Assembly (NCBI RefSeq): GCF_004295795.1
Contig: NZ_SEBR01000005.1
Coordinates: forward strand, 124,001-188,000
Direction of reading: 5' to 3'
Origin: Flavobacterium sp.
GTDB taxonomy: Bacteria > Bacteroidota > Bacteroidia > Flavobacteriales > Flavobacteriaceae
Length of the DNA: 64,000 nucleotides
Shown: piece by piece, positions 25,072-33,834 of the stretch
Layout of the letters: each line of letters begins with the position of its first letter
How positions within the stretch are numbered: the first letter of the stretch is position 1
The notes under the pieces: generated by a model
What the model was told of the DNA's origin: nothing
The model's database searches: none
Seen by the model: only the letters and a program-made list of their open reading frames with translations
Translations under genes and position numbers: made by a program

Positions 25072-26193
25072 ATGAAAAAAATATATTTGTTGCTGGTACT
25101 AGCTATCACTTTTGCCAATGCTCAGGAACTCGCTCTGGTTCGCAAGGATAAACTCTTCGGATACATCGACAAAACCGGAAAATTTGCCATTGAGCCAAAA
25201 TTCAAGAAAGCCAAGAGTTTTTCTGACGGATTGGCCATCGTCGAAGAAAACGGCAAATGGGGTTACATTGACAAAAAAGGAAATTGGGCCATCAAACCAA
25301 TTTATGACGATGCCAACGATTTCGATTCCGGGCATGCGATCGTGACTGTCAAAGAAGGAAAAGAGAAAAAAGTTTTCTACATCAACAAGAAAGGTGTCGA
25401 AGAAAAGGCGCCGGCAACAGATAAGTTGTTTGATTTCGTAGACGGAATCGCGATGCTGAAATCGGGCGAGAAAGTCGGGTTCATGAACGCGCAACTCAAA
25501 ACCGTCGTCGAGCCGAAATACCAAATGATAAAGGAATTCAAGGGCAATTACGCAAGGTTCAAGAACAACGGACTTTGGGGAATTGTCGACAAGACCGGAA
25601 AAGTCGTCGTTCCTGCAGATTATGCTGACGTGGGCGATTACAACAAAGGAACCTGGGTCAAAAAAGGCGAGGCTTACGGCGTGATCAACAACGGAAAATA
25701 TACTGAAGTCGACGGCGCGACCAAGATTTGGGATTGGGATGAATCCGAATTGACTTATGCCAAAAAAGGCGATAAAATAGGGTTTATCGACCACTCCGGG
25801 AAATGGGTGATCGAGCCGAAATTCGACAAAGCACGTGCTTTTCACAAAGGACTTGCGCCGGTTGCGAACGAGAAAAAATGGGGTTACGTGAATCCGAAAG
25901 GAACATTCGTGATCGATACGAAATATGCCGATGCCGAAGTTTTCAGTGAAGACGGATTCGCTCCGGTAAAGGACAAACACTGGGGTTTTATCAACGCCAG
26001 CGGCAAATTGGTAATCCCGACCGATTATGACATCAACATCGGCGGCGGATTCAATTTGTTCAAACAAGAAAAAACAGGGTTCGACGGCGGCTTGGTCCGT
26101 GTCAAAAAAGATAAAAAGTGGGCATTCCTGAAACCGGACGGTTCGGTTTTGGGCAACCAATGGTTCGAAAACGCCGAGCTTTTCAGCAACTGA
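25072..26193 (+). CDS. Secreted WG-repeat protein
   Basis: A 373-residue exported protein (signal peptide MKKIYLLLVLAITFANA). It consists of about ten WG/KWG repeats of roughly 20-25 residues, for example G-K-W-G-Y-I-D-K-K-G-N-W-A-I-K-P, G-L-W-G-I-V-D-K-T-G-K-V-V-V-P, K-K-W-G-Y-V-N-P-K-G. WG repeats form beta-propeller-like binding surfaces. It lies inside the pigment operon between the ammonia-lyase and the ketoreductase, 33 and 24 bases from them. Its role there is unknown; binding pigment or cell-surface material is possible. Confidence 0.85.
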   Translation: MKKIYLLLVLAITFANAQELALVRKDKLFGYIDKTGKFAIEPKFKKAKSFSDGLAIVEENGKWGYIDKKGNWAIKPIYDDANDFDSGHAIVTVKEGKEKKVFYINKKGVEEKAPATDKLFDFVDGIAMLKSGEKVGFMNAQLKTVVEPKYQMIKEFKGNYARFKNNGLWGIVDKTGKVVVPADYADVGDYNKGTWVKKGEAYGVINNGKYTEVDGATKIWDWDESELTYAKKGDKIGFIDHSGKWVIEPKFDKARAFHKGLAPVANEKKWGYVNPKGTFVIDTKYADAEVFSEDGFAPVKDKHWGFINASGKLVIPTDYDINIGGGFNLFKQEKTGFDGGLVRVKKDKKWAFLKPDGSVLGNQWFENAELFSN

Positions 26194-26217
26194 CAAAAAC
26201 AAAAACCATATAAAGGA

Positions 26218-26949
26218 ATGAAGTGTGCATTAGTCACAGGTGGTTCCCGCGGCATCGGACGCGCGATTTGCATAAAATTGGCAGCCGAAACCGAATATCA
26301 CATCTTGATCAATTATCAGGCGAATCAGGCTGCAGCCGAAGAAACGCTTGCCGAAGTCCAGAAATTGGGTCGCACGGGAGAAATCCTCAAGTTCGACGTC
26401 GCCGATTCAGACGAGTCCAAATCAGTGCTGAATAACTGGCAGGAAGCGAATCCGGAAGCGACGGTCGAAGTCATCGTGAACAACGCCGGCATCACGCGCG
26501 ACGGACTTTTCATGTGGATGTCGCACGAAGATTGGAGCAAAGTCATCAACACCAGTCTCAACGGATTCTACAACGTCACGAACTTTTTCATCCAGAAAAT
26601 GCTTCGAAACAAATACGGACGCATCATCAACATGGTATCGGTTTCTGGCGTAAAAGGAACTCCGGGACAAACGAATTATTCGGCGGCAAAAGGCGCTTTG
26701 GTCGGAGCCACAAAGGCTTTGGCACAAGAAGTCGCAAAACGCAACATTACCGTGAATGCGGTCGCTCCGGGATTCATCAAAAGCGACATGACGGCCGATC
26801 TCGACCAAAAAGAACTCATCAAAATGATTCCTGCGAACCGTTTCGGGGAAGCCGAGGAAATCGCCGATCTGGTGTCGTTTCTGGCTTCCAGGAAATCGGG
26901 TTACATCACGGGCGAAATCATCAACATAAATGGAGGCATCTATTCATAA
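26218..26949 (+). CDS. 3-oxoacyl-ACP reductase (FabG-like) of the pigment pathway
   Basis: A 243-residue short-chain dehydrogenase that reduces the 3-oxo group of the growing polyene chain with NADPH. T-G-G-S-R-G-I-G (7-14) binds the cofactor, N-N-A-G lies near 88-91, and the catalytic set is Ser141/143, Tyr154 and Lys158 (N-Y-S-A-A-K). The end N-I-N-G-G-I-Y-S is FabG-like. It corresponds to ApeQ of aryl polyene loci. It is the only ketoreductase in the cluster. Confidence 0.9.
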   Translation: MKCALVTGGSRGIGRAICIKLAAETEYHILINYQANQAAAEETLAEVQKLGRTGEILKFDVADSDESKSVLNNWQEANPEATVEVIVNNAGITRDGLFMWMSHEDWSKVINTSLNGFYNVTNFFIQKMLRNKYGRIINMVSVSGVKGTPGQTNYSAAKGALVGATKALAQEVAKRNITVNAVAPGFIKSDMTADLDQKELIKMIPANRFGEAEEIADLVSFLASRKSGYITGEIININGGIYS

Positions 26950-26970
26950 AATTACATCGGGAAAGAGATA

Positions 26971-28206
26971 ATGAGCAGGAGAGTTGTAATTACCGGAATG
27001 GGAATCTGGAGCTGCATCGGCACGTCGCTCGATGAGGTTACGGAATCGCTTCGCCAGGGAAAATCAGGCATCGTTTACGACCAGGAGCGAAAGGAATTCG
27101 GATTCCGTTCGGCCTTGACCGGAATTGTCCCAAAACCCGAACTCAAGGAACTTTTGAACCGCCGCCAGCGCATTTCGGTAGGCGAGGAAACGGAATATGC
27201 GTTCATGGCCACGATCGAGGCTTTGAAAAACGCCAACATCGACGAACAATTCTTTCACGATCGCGAAGTTGGAATCCTTTACGGAAACGACTCGGTTTCC
27301 AAAGGAATCATCGAAGCTACAGATATCATTCGCGAGAAAAAAGACACGGCACTCATAGGATCAGGCGCGATTTTCAAGTCGATGAATTCCACGGTGACGA
27401 TGAATCTTGCCACGATTTTCCAACTCAAAGGCGTCAACATGACAATCAGTGCGGCTTGCGCAAGCGGTTCGCATTCGATCGGGCTTGGTTATCATCTGAT
27501 AAAAAGCGGATTACAGGACGTGATCATCTGCGGAGGCGCACAGGAAATCAACAAATATGCCATGGGATCGTTCGACGGACTCGGTGTTTTTTCACCGCGG
27601 GAAAGCGATCCGACAAAAGCTTCGCGTCCGTTCGATTCCAGTCGCGACGGATTGGTTCCAAGCGGTGGCGGTGCGACGTTGATTCTCGAAAGCCTCGAAT
27701 CGGCGATTGCCAGAGGCGCAAATATCATCGCTGAGGTTATCGGCTACGGATTTTCATCCAACGGCGGACACATTTCCACACCAAATGTCGACGGGCCGTC
27801 AATCGCGATGAAAAAAGCGTTGAACGAAGCCGGAGTTTTGGCATCTGATGTCGATTATATCAATGCGCACGCGACTTCAACGCCAGTAGGAGACGCCAAC
27901 GAAGCCAAAGCGATTTTCGATGTTTTCGGACCTGAAACGCCGCCCGTAAGCTCGACCAAATCGATGACAGGACACGAATGTTGGATGGCCGGAGCAAGCG
28001 AAGTCATTTATTCGATCCTGATGATGAACAATTCGTTCGTCGCGCCCAACATCAACCTTGAAAATCCCGACGAAGACTCTTCCAAATTAAATATCGCGCG
28101 CACCACGTTAGATAAGGAAATTAATATATTTTTGTCGAATTCTTTCGGATTCGGAGGAACCAACTCGGCCTTGGTCGTGAAAAAGTATACTAAAGAAAAT
28201 GAATAA
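26971..28206 (+). CDS. Beta-ketoacyl-ACP synthase, complete triad (KS 1)
   Basis: A 411-residue KAS I/II-type condensing enzyme. The nucleophile is Cys163 (A-A-C-A-S-G), with His300 (N-A-H-A-T-S-T-P) and His335 (M-T-G-H-E). It probably elongates the polyene or the alkyl chain with malonyl-ACP. The last eight bases overlap the ACP gene (ATGA-type coupling), which suggests balanced production with that carrier. The resemblance is to single-chain ketosynthases of aryl polyene loci; which cycle it serves is not decidable from sequence. Confidence 0.88.
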   Translation: MSRRVVITGMGIWSCIGTSLDEVTESLRQGKSGIVYDQERKEFGFRSALTGIVPKPELKELLNRRQRISVGEETEYAFMATIEALKNANIDEQFFHDREVGILYGNDSVSKGIIEATDIIREKKDTALIGSGAIFKSMNSTVTMNLATIFQLKGVNMTISAACASGSHSIGLGYHLIKSGLQDVIICGGAQEINKYAMGSFDGLGVFSPRESDPTKASRPFDSSRDGLVPSGGGATLILESLESAIARGANIIAEVIGYGFSSNGGHISTPNVDGPSIAMKKALNEAGVLASDVDYINAHATSTPVGDANEAKAIFDVFGPETPPVSSTKSMTGHECWMAGASEVIYSILMMNNSFVAPNINLENPDEDSSKLNIARTTLDKEINIFLSNSFGFGGTNSALVVKKYTKENE

Positions 28207-28453
28207 AGAAGAGATTATCGAGAAGATCAACGCGTTCATGAGCGATGAATTCGAAGTAGATGTTGAGGACATTCAGCCTGATGCTATCCTGAAAGACACT
28301 TTGGGATTGGACAGTCTGGATTATGTGGATTTGGTAGTTTCCATCGAGGCGAATTTCGGCGTAAAGCTTGTGGAATCTGACTTTGTCGGAATCACGACCT
28401 TCCAGACGTTCTACGACCTTATCGAGAAAAAACTGTTAGCGAAGCACGCATAA
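28199..28453 (+). CDS. Acyl carrier protein (ACP 1)
   Basis: An 84-residue carrier protein. The phosphopantetheine site is the Ser in L-G-L-D-S-L-D-Y-V-D-L-V near residue 39. The surface is acidic, as usual. It overlaps the preceding ketosynthase and is followed after one base by an acyltransferase gene, so it may feed chains to both. It is one of two ACPs in the cluster. Confidence 0.9.
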   Translation: MNKEEIIEKINAFMSDEFEVDVEDIQPDAILKDTLGLDSLDYVDLVVSIEANFGVKLVESDFVGITTFQTFYDLIEKKLLAKHA

Positions 28454-28454
28454 C

Positions 28455-29327
28455 ATGGCCCAATGGGAAGGCAAATCCAAAGGGACGGTTCTTGGCTATA
28501 GGATTTTCGTTTTCCTGATCAAGAACTTCGGCGTTCGGCCGGCTTATTTCATACTGTATTTTGTTGCGAGTTATTACTTCCTTACTCAAAAGCGAAGCAA
28601 TCGCGACATGTCTTATTATTTCCACGATCGGTTGGGTTATTCCAAAGCCAAAACCCGTCGGGCGTTATTCAAAAGCTATTTTACTTTCGGACAGACGATA
28701 ATCGACAAGGTCGCGATATCAGCCGGATTGCGAAAAAAGTTCACCTACGAGTTCGACGGAATCGAGATCCTGATCGATCTGCTCAAGAACAAACAAGGCG
28801 GCGTACTGATTTCGGCCCATGTCGGAAACTTCGAGATCGCCGAACAATTCTTCGCCGACATCGATCTCGAATTCAATATCAACATCGTCACCACAGATCT
28901 CGAACACTCGGCCATTCGCGATTACCTCGAATCGGTCACCGAAAAAGCCAGTCGCAAGTTCATCATCATCAAAGACGATCTGTCACACATTTTTGAGATA
29001 AACGCAGCATTGGCGCGCAACGAGCTCGTCTGTTTTACGGGCGATCGCTACTTTGAAGGCAATAAAGTGCTTACCGAAGCATTTTTGGGTGAAGACGCGA
29101 ATTTCCCGTCGGGACCATTTTTGATCGCTTCAAGATTGAAAGTTCCGGTGGCTTTCGTGTACGTGATGAAAGAACCGAAACTGCATTACCATTTGTATAC
29201 GAGACGAGCCGAAGTCAAGCACAGAGATGAGAAAGCACTTTTGAAAGAATACGCGAAAAACGTCGAAAGCTTCGTCAGGAAGTATCCGTATCAATGGTTC
29301 AATTATTTCAATTTCTGGAAAAAATAG
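28455..29327 (+). CDS. LpxL/HtrB-like lysophospholipid-type acyltransferase
   Basis: A 290-residue inner-membrane acyltransferase. The catalytic H-x4-E motif is His122-V-G-N-F-Glu127, and a hydrophobic N-terminal helix covers about 16-45. Late acyltransferases of lipid A use acyl-ACP; similar proteins in aryl polyene loci are thought to attach the polyene to a lipid or aromatic acceptor. Position directly after an ACP supports use of ACP-bound chains. It is one of several candidates for forming the flexirubin ester. Confidence 0.85.
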   Translation: MAQWEGKSKGTVLGYRIFVFLIKNFGVRPAYFILYFVASYYFLTQKRSNRDMSYYFHDRLGYSKAKTRRALFKSYFTFGQTIIDKVAISAGLRKKFTYEFDGIEILIDLLKNKQGGVLISAHVGNFEIAEQFFADIDLEFNINIVTTDLEHSAIRDYLESVTEKASRKFIIIKDDLSHIFEINAALARNELVCFTGDRYFEGNKVLTEAFLGEDANFPSGPFLIASRLKVPVAFVYVMKEPKLHYHLYTRRAEVKHRDEKALLKEYAKNVESFVRKYPYQWFNYFNFWKK

Positions 29328-29401
29328 GAAACTTCCGAGAGCTAACGGTTTGTCTTTGTTGAGAATAACGTCTGCGTAAGACAAATCTGCATTTTTTGGC
29401 T

Positions 29402-29409
29402 TACATTTG
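29402..29409 (+). promoter_or_regulatory. Internal Bacteroidota -7 box (TACATTTG) before darA
   Basis: Exact TAnnTTTG match 21 bases before the darA start, in the 102-base gap 29328-29429. That is the widest gap inside the plus-strand gene run apart from 51112-51217, so a second transcript may start here. Confidence 0.5.
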
Positions 29410-29429
29410 CGCGCGATAAACAAAAAGGG

Positions 29430-30332
29430 ATGAAGAACGTTCTGGTCATTTATTATACCCAATCAGGACAACTTAAGGACATTGCCGCGAACGTTTCCAG
29501 ACCGTTTTTGGAAAGTGGCGATTACCAGGTCGATTTTCACGAGATCAAACCCGTGACGCCTTTCCCGTTTCCGTGGAATAGCGACGCTTTTTTTGGTGCT
29601 TTTCCCGAATCTTTCGTTCAGGAACCAATTGCGCTCGAACCAATTCCGACACAAATCCTCAACAAAAATTACGACTTGATCCTGTTTCATTATCAGGTTT
29701 GGTATTTGTCGCCTTCGATTCCGATCAACTCGTTTTTGAAAAGTGACGAAGGAAAATCGCTTCTGAAAGGAAAGCCCGTAATCACTATTTCGGGTTCTCG
29801 AAATATGTGGGTTATGGCGCAGGAGAAAGTCAAAGTGCTTTTGAAAGAAGCCGATGCAGACTTGAAAGGCAACATCGCATTGGTCGACCGAGTCGGAAAC
29901 TTGATCAGCGTTCTCACGATAGTCGAATGGATGTTTTCTGGCAAGAAGACCAAGAAATGGGGACTGCTTCCGTTGCCTGGCGTTTCGGACAAAGACATTT
30001 CCGGTGCATCGAAATTCGGACAGATCATCAAGGCGCATTTCGAGCAAAACACACTCGATTCGCTTCAACCCGAATTGGTAGAGAACGACGCCGTCCGCAT
30101 TAGTTCTTACCTTGTTTTGGTCGACCGAACAGGGAATAAAATCTTTAATAAGTGGTCGAAATTTATCAAATCGAGAAAATCGGGGCGCAAATCGTGGCTT
30201 AAAGTATTTTATGTTTATTTATTCCTCGCGATTTGGGTTATATCACCTATTGTATATATCTTGCACCTTTTAACGTACCCGCTTAAAATCAATAAAATCA
30301 AAAGAGAAACCCTTTATTTTCAAGGGGTTTAG
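29430..30332 (+). CDS. darA: DarA-like protein of dialkylresorcinol biosynthesis
   Basis: A 300-residue protein matching the family annotated as dialkylresorcinol condensing enzyme DarA. The N-terminal half is flavodoxin-like (V-L-V-I-Y-Y-T-Q-S-G-Q-L near residue 5; H-Y-Q-V-W-Y-L-S-P-S near 89). One transmembrane helix lies near the C-terminus (about 255-285). DarA acts with the ketosynthase DarB to form and aromatise the 2,5-dialkyl-resorcinol ring; the exact step of DarA is described differently across reports. It is 18 bases before darB. Confidence 0.85.
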   Translation: MKNVLVIYYTQSGQLKDIAANVSRPFLESGDYQVDFHEIKPVTPFPFPWNSDAFFGAFPESFVQEPIALEPIPTQILNKNYDLILFHYQVWYLSPSIPINSFLKSDEGKSLLKGKPVITISGSRNMWVMAQEKVKVLLKEADADLKGNIALVDRVGNLISVLTIVEWMFSGKKTKKWGLLPLPGVSDKDISGASKFGQIIKAHFEQNTLDSLQPELVENDAVRISSYLVLVDRTGNKIFNKWSKFIKSRKSGRKSWLKVFYVYLFLAIWVISPIVYILHLLTYPLKINKIKRETLYFQGV

Positions 30333-30350
30333 AGCGTTTGAGAATACACT

Positions 30351-31484
30351 ATGTTTGAAGTATATATTACCAAAGCCGGTAAATTTTTGCCGAATGAAGC
30401 GATCCAGAACGATGATATGGAAAGCTACTTGGGAATGATCAATGAGACGGCATCTAAGGCGCGCAGGCTGATTTTGAGAAACAACAAAATCGCGTCGCGT
30501 TATTATGCTTTGGACAAAGACGGAAAAAGCACGCACAACAACGCTGACATGACCAAAAACGCAGTCGAGTCACTTTTCGACGACACGTTTTCGGCCAAAG
30601 ACATGGAGCTTTTGTCTTGCGGAACGTCAACTCCCGACAACTTTTTGCCATCTCACGCCGCGATGGTCCACGGACTTTTGAAAAACCAGTCGGTAGAACT
30701 CAATTCGTCTACGGGCGTTTGCTGCGCGGGCATGAATTCCTTGAAATACGGATTCCTTTCGGTTAAATCCGGAAATACCAAAAACGCCGTTTGTACGGGT
30801 TCGGAAAAAGTTTCCACTTGGATGGTTTCCGATAAATACGAACAAGAAGTGACCAACCTCAAAAGTCTTGAAGAACAGCCGATTATCGCATTCAAGAAAG
30901 ATTTTTTGCGTTGGATGCTTTCTGACGGAGCGGGCGCATTCCTTCTCGAAAACCAGCCAAAAGGCAACATTTCACTCAAGATCGAGTGGATGGACGCTTA
31001 TTCCTACGCACACGAACTCGAAGCTTGCATGTACGCTGGCGGAGACAAGCAAGAAGACGGATCGATCAAGCCTTGGAGCGAATACGATCCATCGGAATGG
31101 GGAAAACAATCGGTTTTTTCGATTAAGCAAGACGTCAAATTACTCGACAAATACATTCTCGAAAAAGGTGCCGAAAGTATGGGCGACACGCTCAAAAAGC
31201 ACAATATCACGGTCGATGATCTCGATTATTTCCTTCCGCACGTTTCTTCGCATTATTTCGTTGCCGGACTCAAAACCGTTTTTGCCGAAAAGGGAATTTG
31301 CCCGTCAGACGACAAATGGTTCATGAACTTGCAGCGCGTCGGAAACGTAGGATCGGCGTCGATTTACCTGGCGCTCGAAGAATTGCTCAATTCGGGACAA
31401 CTCAAAAAAGGCCAGAAAATCCTTTTGTCGGTTCCGGAAAGCGGCCGATTCTCATTTGCGTACGCTTACCTAACTGTCGTGTAA
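30351..31484 (+). CDS. darB: DarB-like ketosynthase (KAS III family)
   Basis: A 377-residue condensing enzyme that joins two acyl precursors to the cyclohexenone or resorcinol precursor. It has a KAS III-like fold with a Cys pair C124-C125 in S-T-G-V-C-C-A-G-M-N-S; by comparison with A-A-C-x-G, Cys125 is the likely nucleophile. A His follows in F-L-P-H-V-S-S-H-Y-F near 285-294. The stop TAA overlaps the ATG of the dehydratase that follows by one base. Confidence 0.88.
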   Translation: MFEVYITKAGKFLPNEAIQNDDMESYLGMINETASKARRLILRNNKIASRYYALDKDGKSTHNNADMTKNAVESLFDDTFSAKDMELLSCGTSTPDNFLPSHAAMVHGLLKNQSVELNSSTGVCCAGMNSLKYGFLSVKSGNTKNAVCTGSEKVSTWMVSDKYEQEVTNLKSLEEQPIIAFKKDFLRWMLSDGAGAFLLENQPKGNISLKIEWMDAYSYAHELEACMYAGGDKQEDGSIKPWSEYDPSEWGKQSVFSIKQDVKLLDKYILEKGAESMGDTLKKHNITVDDLDYFLPHVSSHYFVAGLKTVFAEKGICPSDDKWFMNLQRVGNVGSASIYLALEELLNSGQLKKGQKILLSVPESGRFSFAYAYLTVV

Positions 31485-31909
31485 TGAAAGTTTTAGCCGA
31501 AAAAGAAGCCGTTTGGCAACTGATTCCGCAAAAGTTTCCATTCGAAATGGTAGACAAACTGTTTTCATTCGATGAAACGCAGGTCGTCGCCGGACTTTTG
31601 GTTTCCGAAGCGAATATTTTCACGACTGACGGAACTTTCCGCGAGTCAGGACTGATCGAACACATGGCGCAAACAGTCGCGCTTCACACCGGATACAAAT
31701 TTTTCCTTTTGAAACAAGCCGCGCCAACCGGATACATCGGTTCGGTAAGTTCGCTTTCGATATCGGAATTGCCCAAAACCGGGGACGAAATCGTCACGAC
31801 AGTCACAATTATCCAGGAATTCGGAGACATCACGATGGTCGAAATCTCATCATCGGTAAACGGATCGGAAATCGCCAAAGGCCAAATGAAAACCGTACTC
31901 GCAAAATAA
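31484..31909 (+). CDS. Hotdog-fold dehydratase-like protein, Glu present, His absent (DH 1)
   Basis: A 141-residue FabZ/ApeP-like hotdog protein. The N-terminal signature is I-P-Q-K-F-P-F-E-M-V-D. The catalytic Glu position is kept (G-L-I-E59-H-M-A-Q), but the family's H-F-P-x-x-P motif 14 residues earlier is missing (N-I-F in its place). Alone it may not dehydrate; it could form a heterodimer with a partner providing the His. The start is ATG 31484, sharing a base with the darB stop; an open frame further upstream overlaps darB. Confidence 0.75.
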   Translation: MKVLAEKEAVWQLIPQKFPFEMVDKLFSFDETQVVAGLLVSEANIFTTDGTFRESGLIEHMAQTVALHTGYKFFLLKQAAPTGYIGSVSSLSISELPKTGDEIVTTVTIIQEFGDITMVEISSSVNGSEIAKGQMKTVLAK

Positions 31910-32388
31910 TGGTAGCCGAAATCGACATCACCAAATATCTTCCGCACCGCGCGCCATTCCTCATGGTTGACGTCATTACGCATTTGGAGGAAAAAGCGGT
32001 CGAGACGACTTTCAAGATTTTGCCTGACAATATTTTCGTTGACGCGAACGGACAATTCATCGAAGCCGGACTCGTCGAAAACGCAGCCCAAAACTGCGCG
32101 GCGATCGTCGCAAAAGGTTTTTTCGTCGATGAAAATCTCGAGGACAAAACCGGTGCGAGCGTAATCGGATTCATCAGTGCGATCAAGACTTTGAAAGTTT
32201 TCGAACTTCCGAAGGCCGGCGACGTGATCATCACCAAATCTTCTTTGATTTCCAACTTCGCAACCGACGATTACTGCCTTTGCACGATGCATTGCCAGAC
32301 GTTCGTTGGCCAAAAGCAACTGCTCGATGGCGAAATCAACCTTTTCATACAACAGCAAGCTCCGACTGTTGTGAAATCCAACCTTTAG
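31909..32388 (+). CDS. Hotdog-fold dehydratase-like protein, Glu present, His absent (DH 2)
   Basis: A 159-residue paralogue of the preceding gene. It starts with L-P-H-R-A-P-F-L-M-V-D like FabZ and keeps Glu57 in A-G-L-V-E-N-A-A-Q, but the residue 14 positions before it is Phe43 instead of the catalytic His. It overlaps the previous gene by one base. Together with DH 1 it resembles the ApeP side of the ApeI-ApeP dehydratase of aryl polyene loci. Confidence 0.75.
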   Translation: MVAEIDITKYLPHRAPFLMVDVITHLEEKAVETTFKILPDNIFVDANGQFIEAGLVENAAQNCAAIVAKGFFVDENLEDKTGASVIGFISAIKTLKVFELPKAGDVIITKSSLISNFATDDYCLCTMHCQTFVGQKQLLDGEINLFIQQQAPTVVKSNL

Positions 32389-32391
32389 CGG

Positions 32392-32399
32392 TATTTTTG
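32392..32399 (+). promoter_or_regulatory. Possible internal -7 box (TATTTTTG)
   Basis: Exact TAnnTTTG match, 32 bases before the ATG at 32431. Confidence 0.35.
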
Positions 32400-32430
32400 G
32401 CCGTTCGGATTTGTCCCGAAAACGACCGAT

Positions 32431-32835
32431 ATGAAGAAAGACGAAGTGCCGCAAGACGAGGGAAATCTCTCCAAAAACAATGTTCGCGAACTGCTCTACG
32501 CCACAGACGACCAAGGCAATTATACGACCGCTTTGAGCAAAGGCTGGGAGCCGAAATCGATCGCGCTTTCTAACGCCATGGACGATATTTCCGAGCGCAT
32601 GGAATTGGCGAAGTCCGACGTAAAAGCCGGAAAAGCCAGCCCGATCGTTTATTTCATGGAAGCTTCCAAAATGGATTTGGGAATTCTGGCAAGTTACGTC
32701 TCGATGTGGCAATGGCGCGTAAAACGTCATTTCAAGCCATCGGTTTTCGCTAACTTATCGGACAAAGTCCTGCAGAAATACGCCGATGCATTCGACATCG
32801 ACATCAACCAACTCAAAAACTTCAAAGCCGACTAA
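32431..32835 (+). CDS. Conserved-looking cytoplasmic protein of the pigment locus
   Basis: A 134-residue protein that I do not recognise. It has no signal peptide or membrane segment. It is helix-rich, with W-Q-W-R-V-K-R-H-F-K-P near residue 91 and a C-terminal helix-turn-helix-like stretch (L-S-D-K-V-L-Q-K-Y-A-D-A-F-D-I-D). The stop overlaps the BtrH-like gene by one base, so the two are probably translated together. It could be a small regulator or an accessory to the next enzyme. Confidence 0.7.
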   Translation: MKKDEVPQDEGNLSKNNVRELLYATDDQGNYTTALSKGWEPKSIALSNAMDDISERMELAKSDVKAGKASPIVYFMEASKMDLGILASYVSMWQWRVKRHFKPSVFANLSDKVLQKYADAFDIDINQLKNFKAD

Positions 32836-33833
32836 TGGAAGTAGGATTCACGCACCATCAAGCGGCTCACTGCGAAAACGGAGTTGCATCAAATCTTTTG
32901 AAACACAACGGTTTCGAGATTTCAGAACCGATGATTTTTGGTATCGGCTCTGGACTTTTCTACGTTTATATCCCATTTTTGAAAGTCAACCACGCGCCGG
33001 CGATCTCTTATCGTCCGATGCCGGGAACGATTTTCAACAAAGCCGCGAAACGATTGGGCTTCAAGGTGAAACGCGTCAGGTTTTCTTCTCCGAAAGCGGC
33101 TCAGCAAGCACTTGACGAAAATCTCAAAAACAACATTCCGACAGGTTTACAGGTCGGCGTTTACGGATTGACTTATTTTCCCGATGAATACCGTTTCCAT
33201 TTCAACGCCCACAATTGTGTGGTTTACGGGAAAACCGAAACAGATTATCTCGTGTCCGATCCGGTAATGGAAAACACCACGACGCTTTCTCACAAAGATC
33301 TCGAGAAAGTGCGTTTTGCCAAAGGTGCATTCGCTCCGAAAGGACAAATGTATTATCCGACCTCGATTCCAAAATCATCCGATTTGCCGAAAGCGATCGT
33401 AAAAGGCATCAAGGAAACTTGTCGCGATATGCTTGCGCCAGTGCCGTTCGTAGGCGTAAAAGGCATTCGGACTGTGGCCAAACTTGTCAGGAAATGGCCG
33501 GCGAAACACGGTGTCAAGGTTGCGAACCACTATTTGGCGCAAATCGTCCGGATGCAAGAGGAAATCGGAACTGGCGGCGGCGGATTCCGGTATATTTTCG
33601 CGGCTTTTCTGCAGGAATCGTCGGTTATCCTGAACAAATCCGAGTTAAAGGAACTTTCTTACGAGATGACAAAAATCGGGGACAAATGGCGCGACTTTGC
33701 TGTCGAAGCTTCTCGTGTTTATAAAAATCGTTCGTCAAAATCAGATGTTTACAATTTGTTGGCAGATGAAATGGTAAAAATTGCCGACCTTGAAGAAGCT
33801 TTCTTCAAAAAACTAAAAAAAGCCATCGCCTGA
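32835..33833 (+). CDS. BtrH N-terminal-domain protein, candidate ACP-dependent acyltransferase
   Basis: A 332-residue protein whose first 150 residues match BtrH_N, a papain-like fold. In butirosin synthesis, BtrH moves an acyl group from an ACP to an amine. A plausible triad is seen: Cys13 (A-H-C-E-N-G), His126 (N-A-H-N-C) and Asp142 (L-V-S-D-P). The C-terminal half (about 180-330) is helical. In this locus the attractive role is transfer of a polyene acid from ACP to the dialkylresorcinol hydroxyl (ester formation). That is inference; no amine acceptor is expected here. Confidence 0.78.
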   Translation: MEVGFTHHQAAHCENGVASNLLKHNGFEISEPMIFGIGSGLFYVYIPFLKVNHAPAISYRPMPGTIFNKAAKRLGFKVKRVRFSSPKAAQQALDENLKNNIPTGLQVGVYGLTYFPDEYRFHFNAHNCVVYGKTETDYLVSDPVMENTTTLSHKDLEKVRFAKGAFAPKGQMYYPTSIPKSSDLPKAIVKGIKETCRDMLAPVPFVGVKGIRTVAKLVRKWPAKHGVKVANHYLAQIVRMQEEIGTGGGGFRYIFAAFLQESSVILNKSELKELSYEMTKIGDKWRDFAVEASRVYKNRSSKSDVYNLLADEMVKIADLEEAFFKKLKKAIA

Positions 33834-33834
33834 T

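Noticed and set aside
25099..26202. 367-codon minus-strand ORF
   Set aside because: It is antisense to the WG-repeat gene, and its length follows from the biased codons of the repeats. The plus-strand protein has a signal peptide and clear repeats.
31684..32730. 348-codon minus-strand ORF
   Set aside because: It is antisense to two hotdog genes and the start of a third gene, all with recognisable products. It has no family motif.
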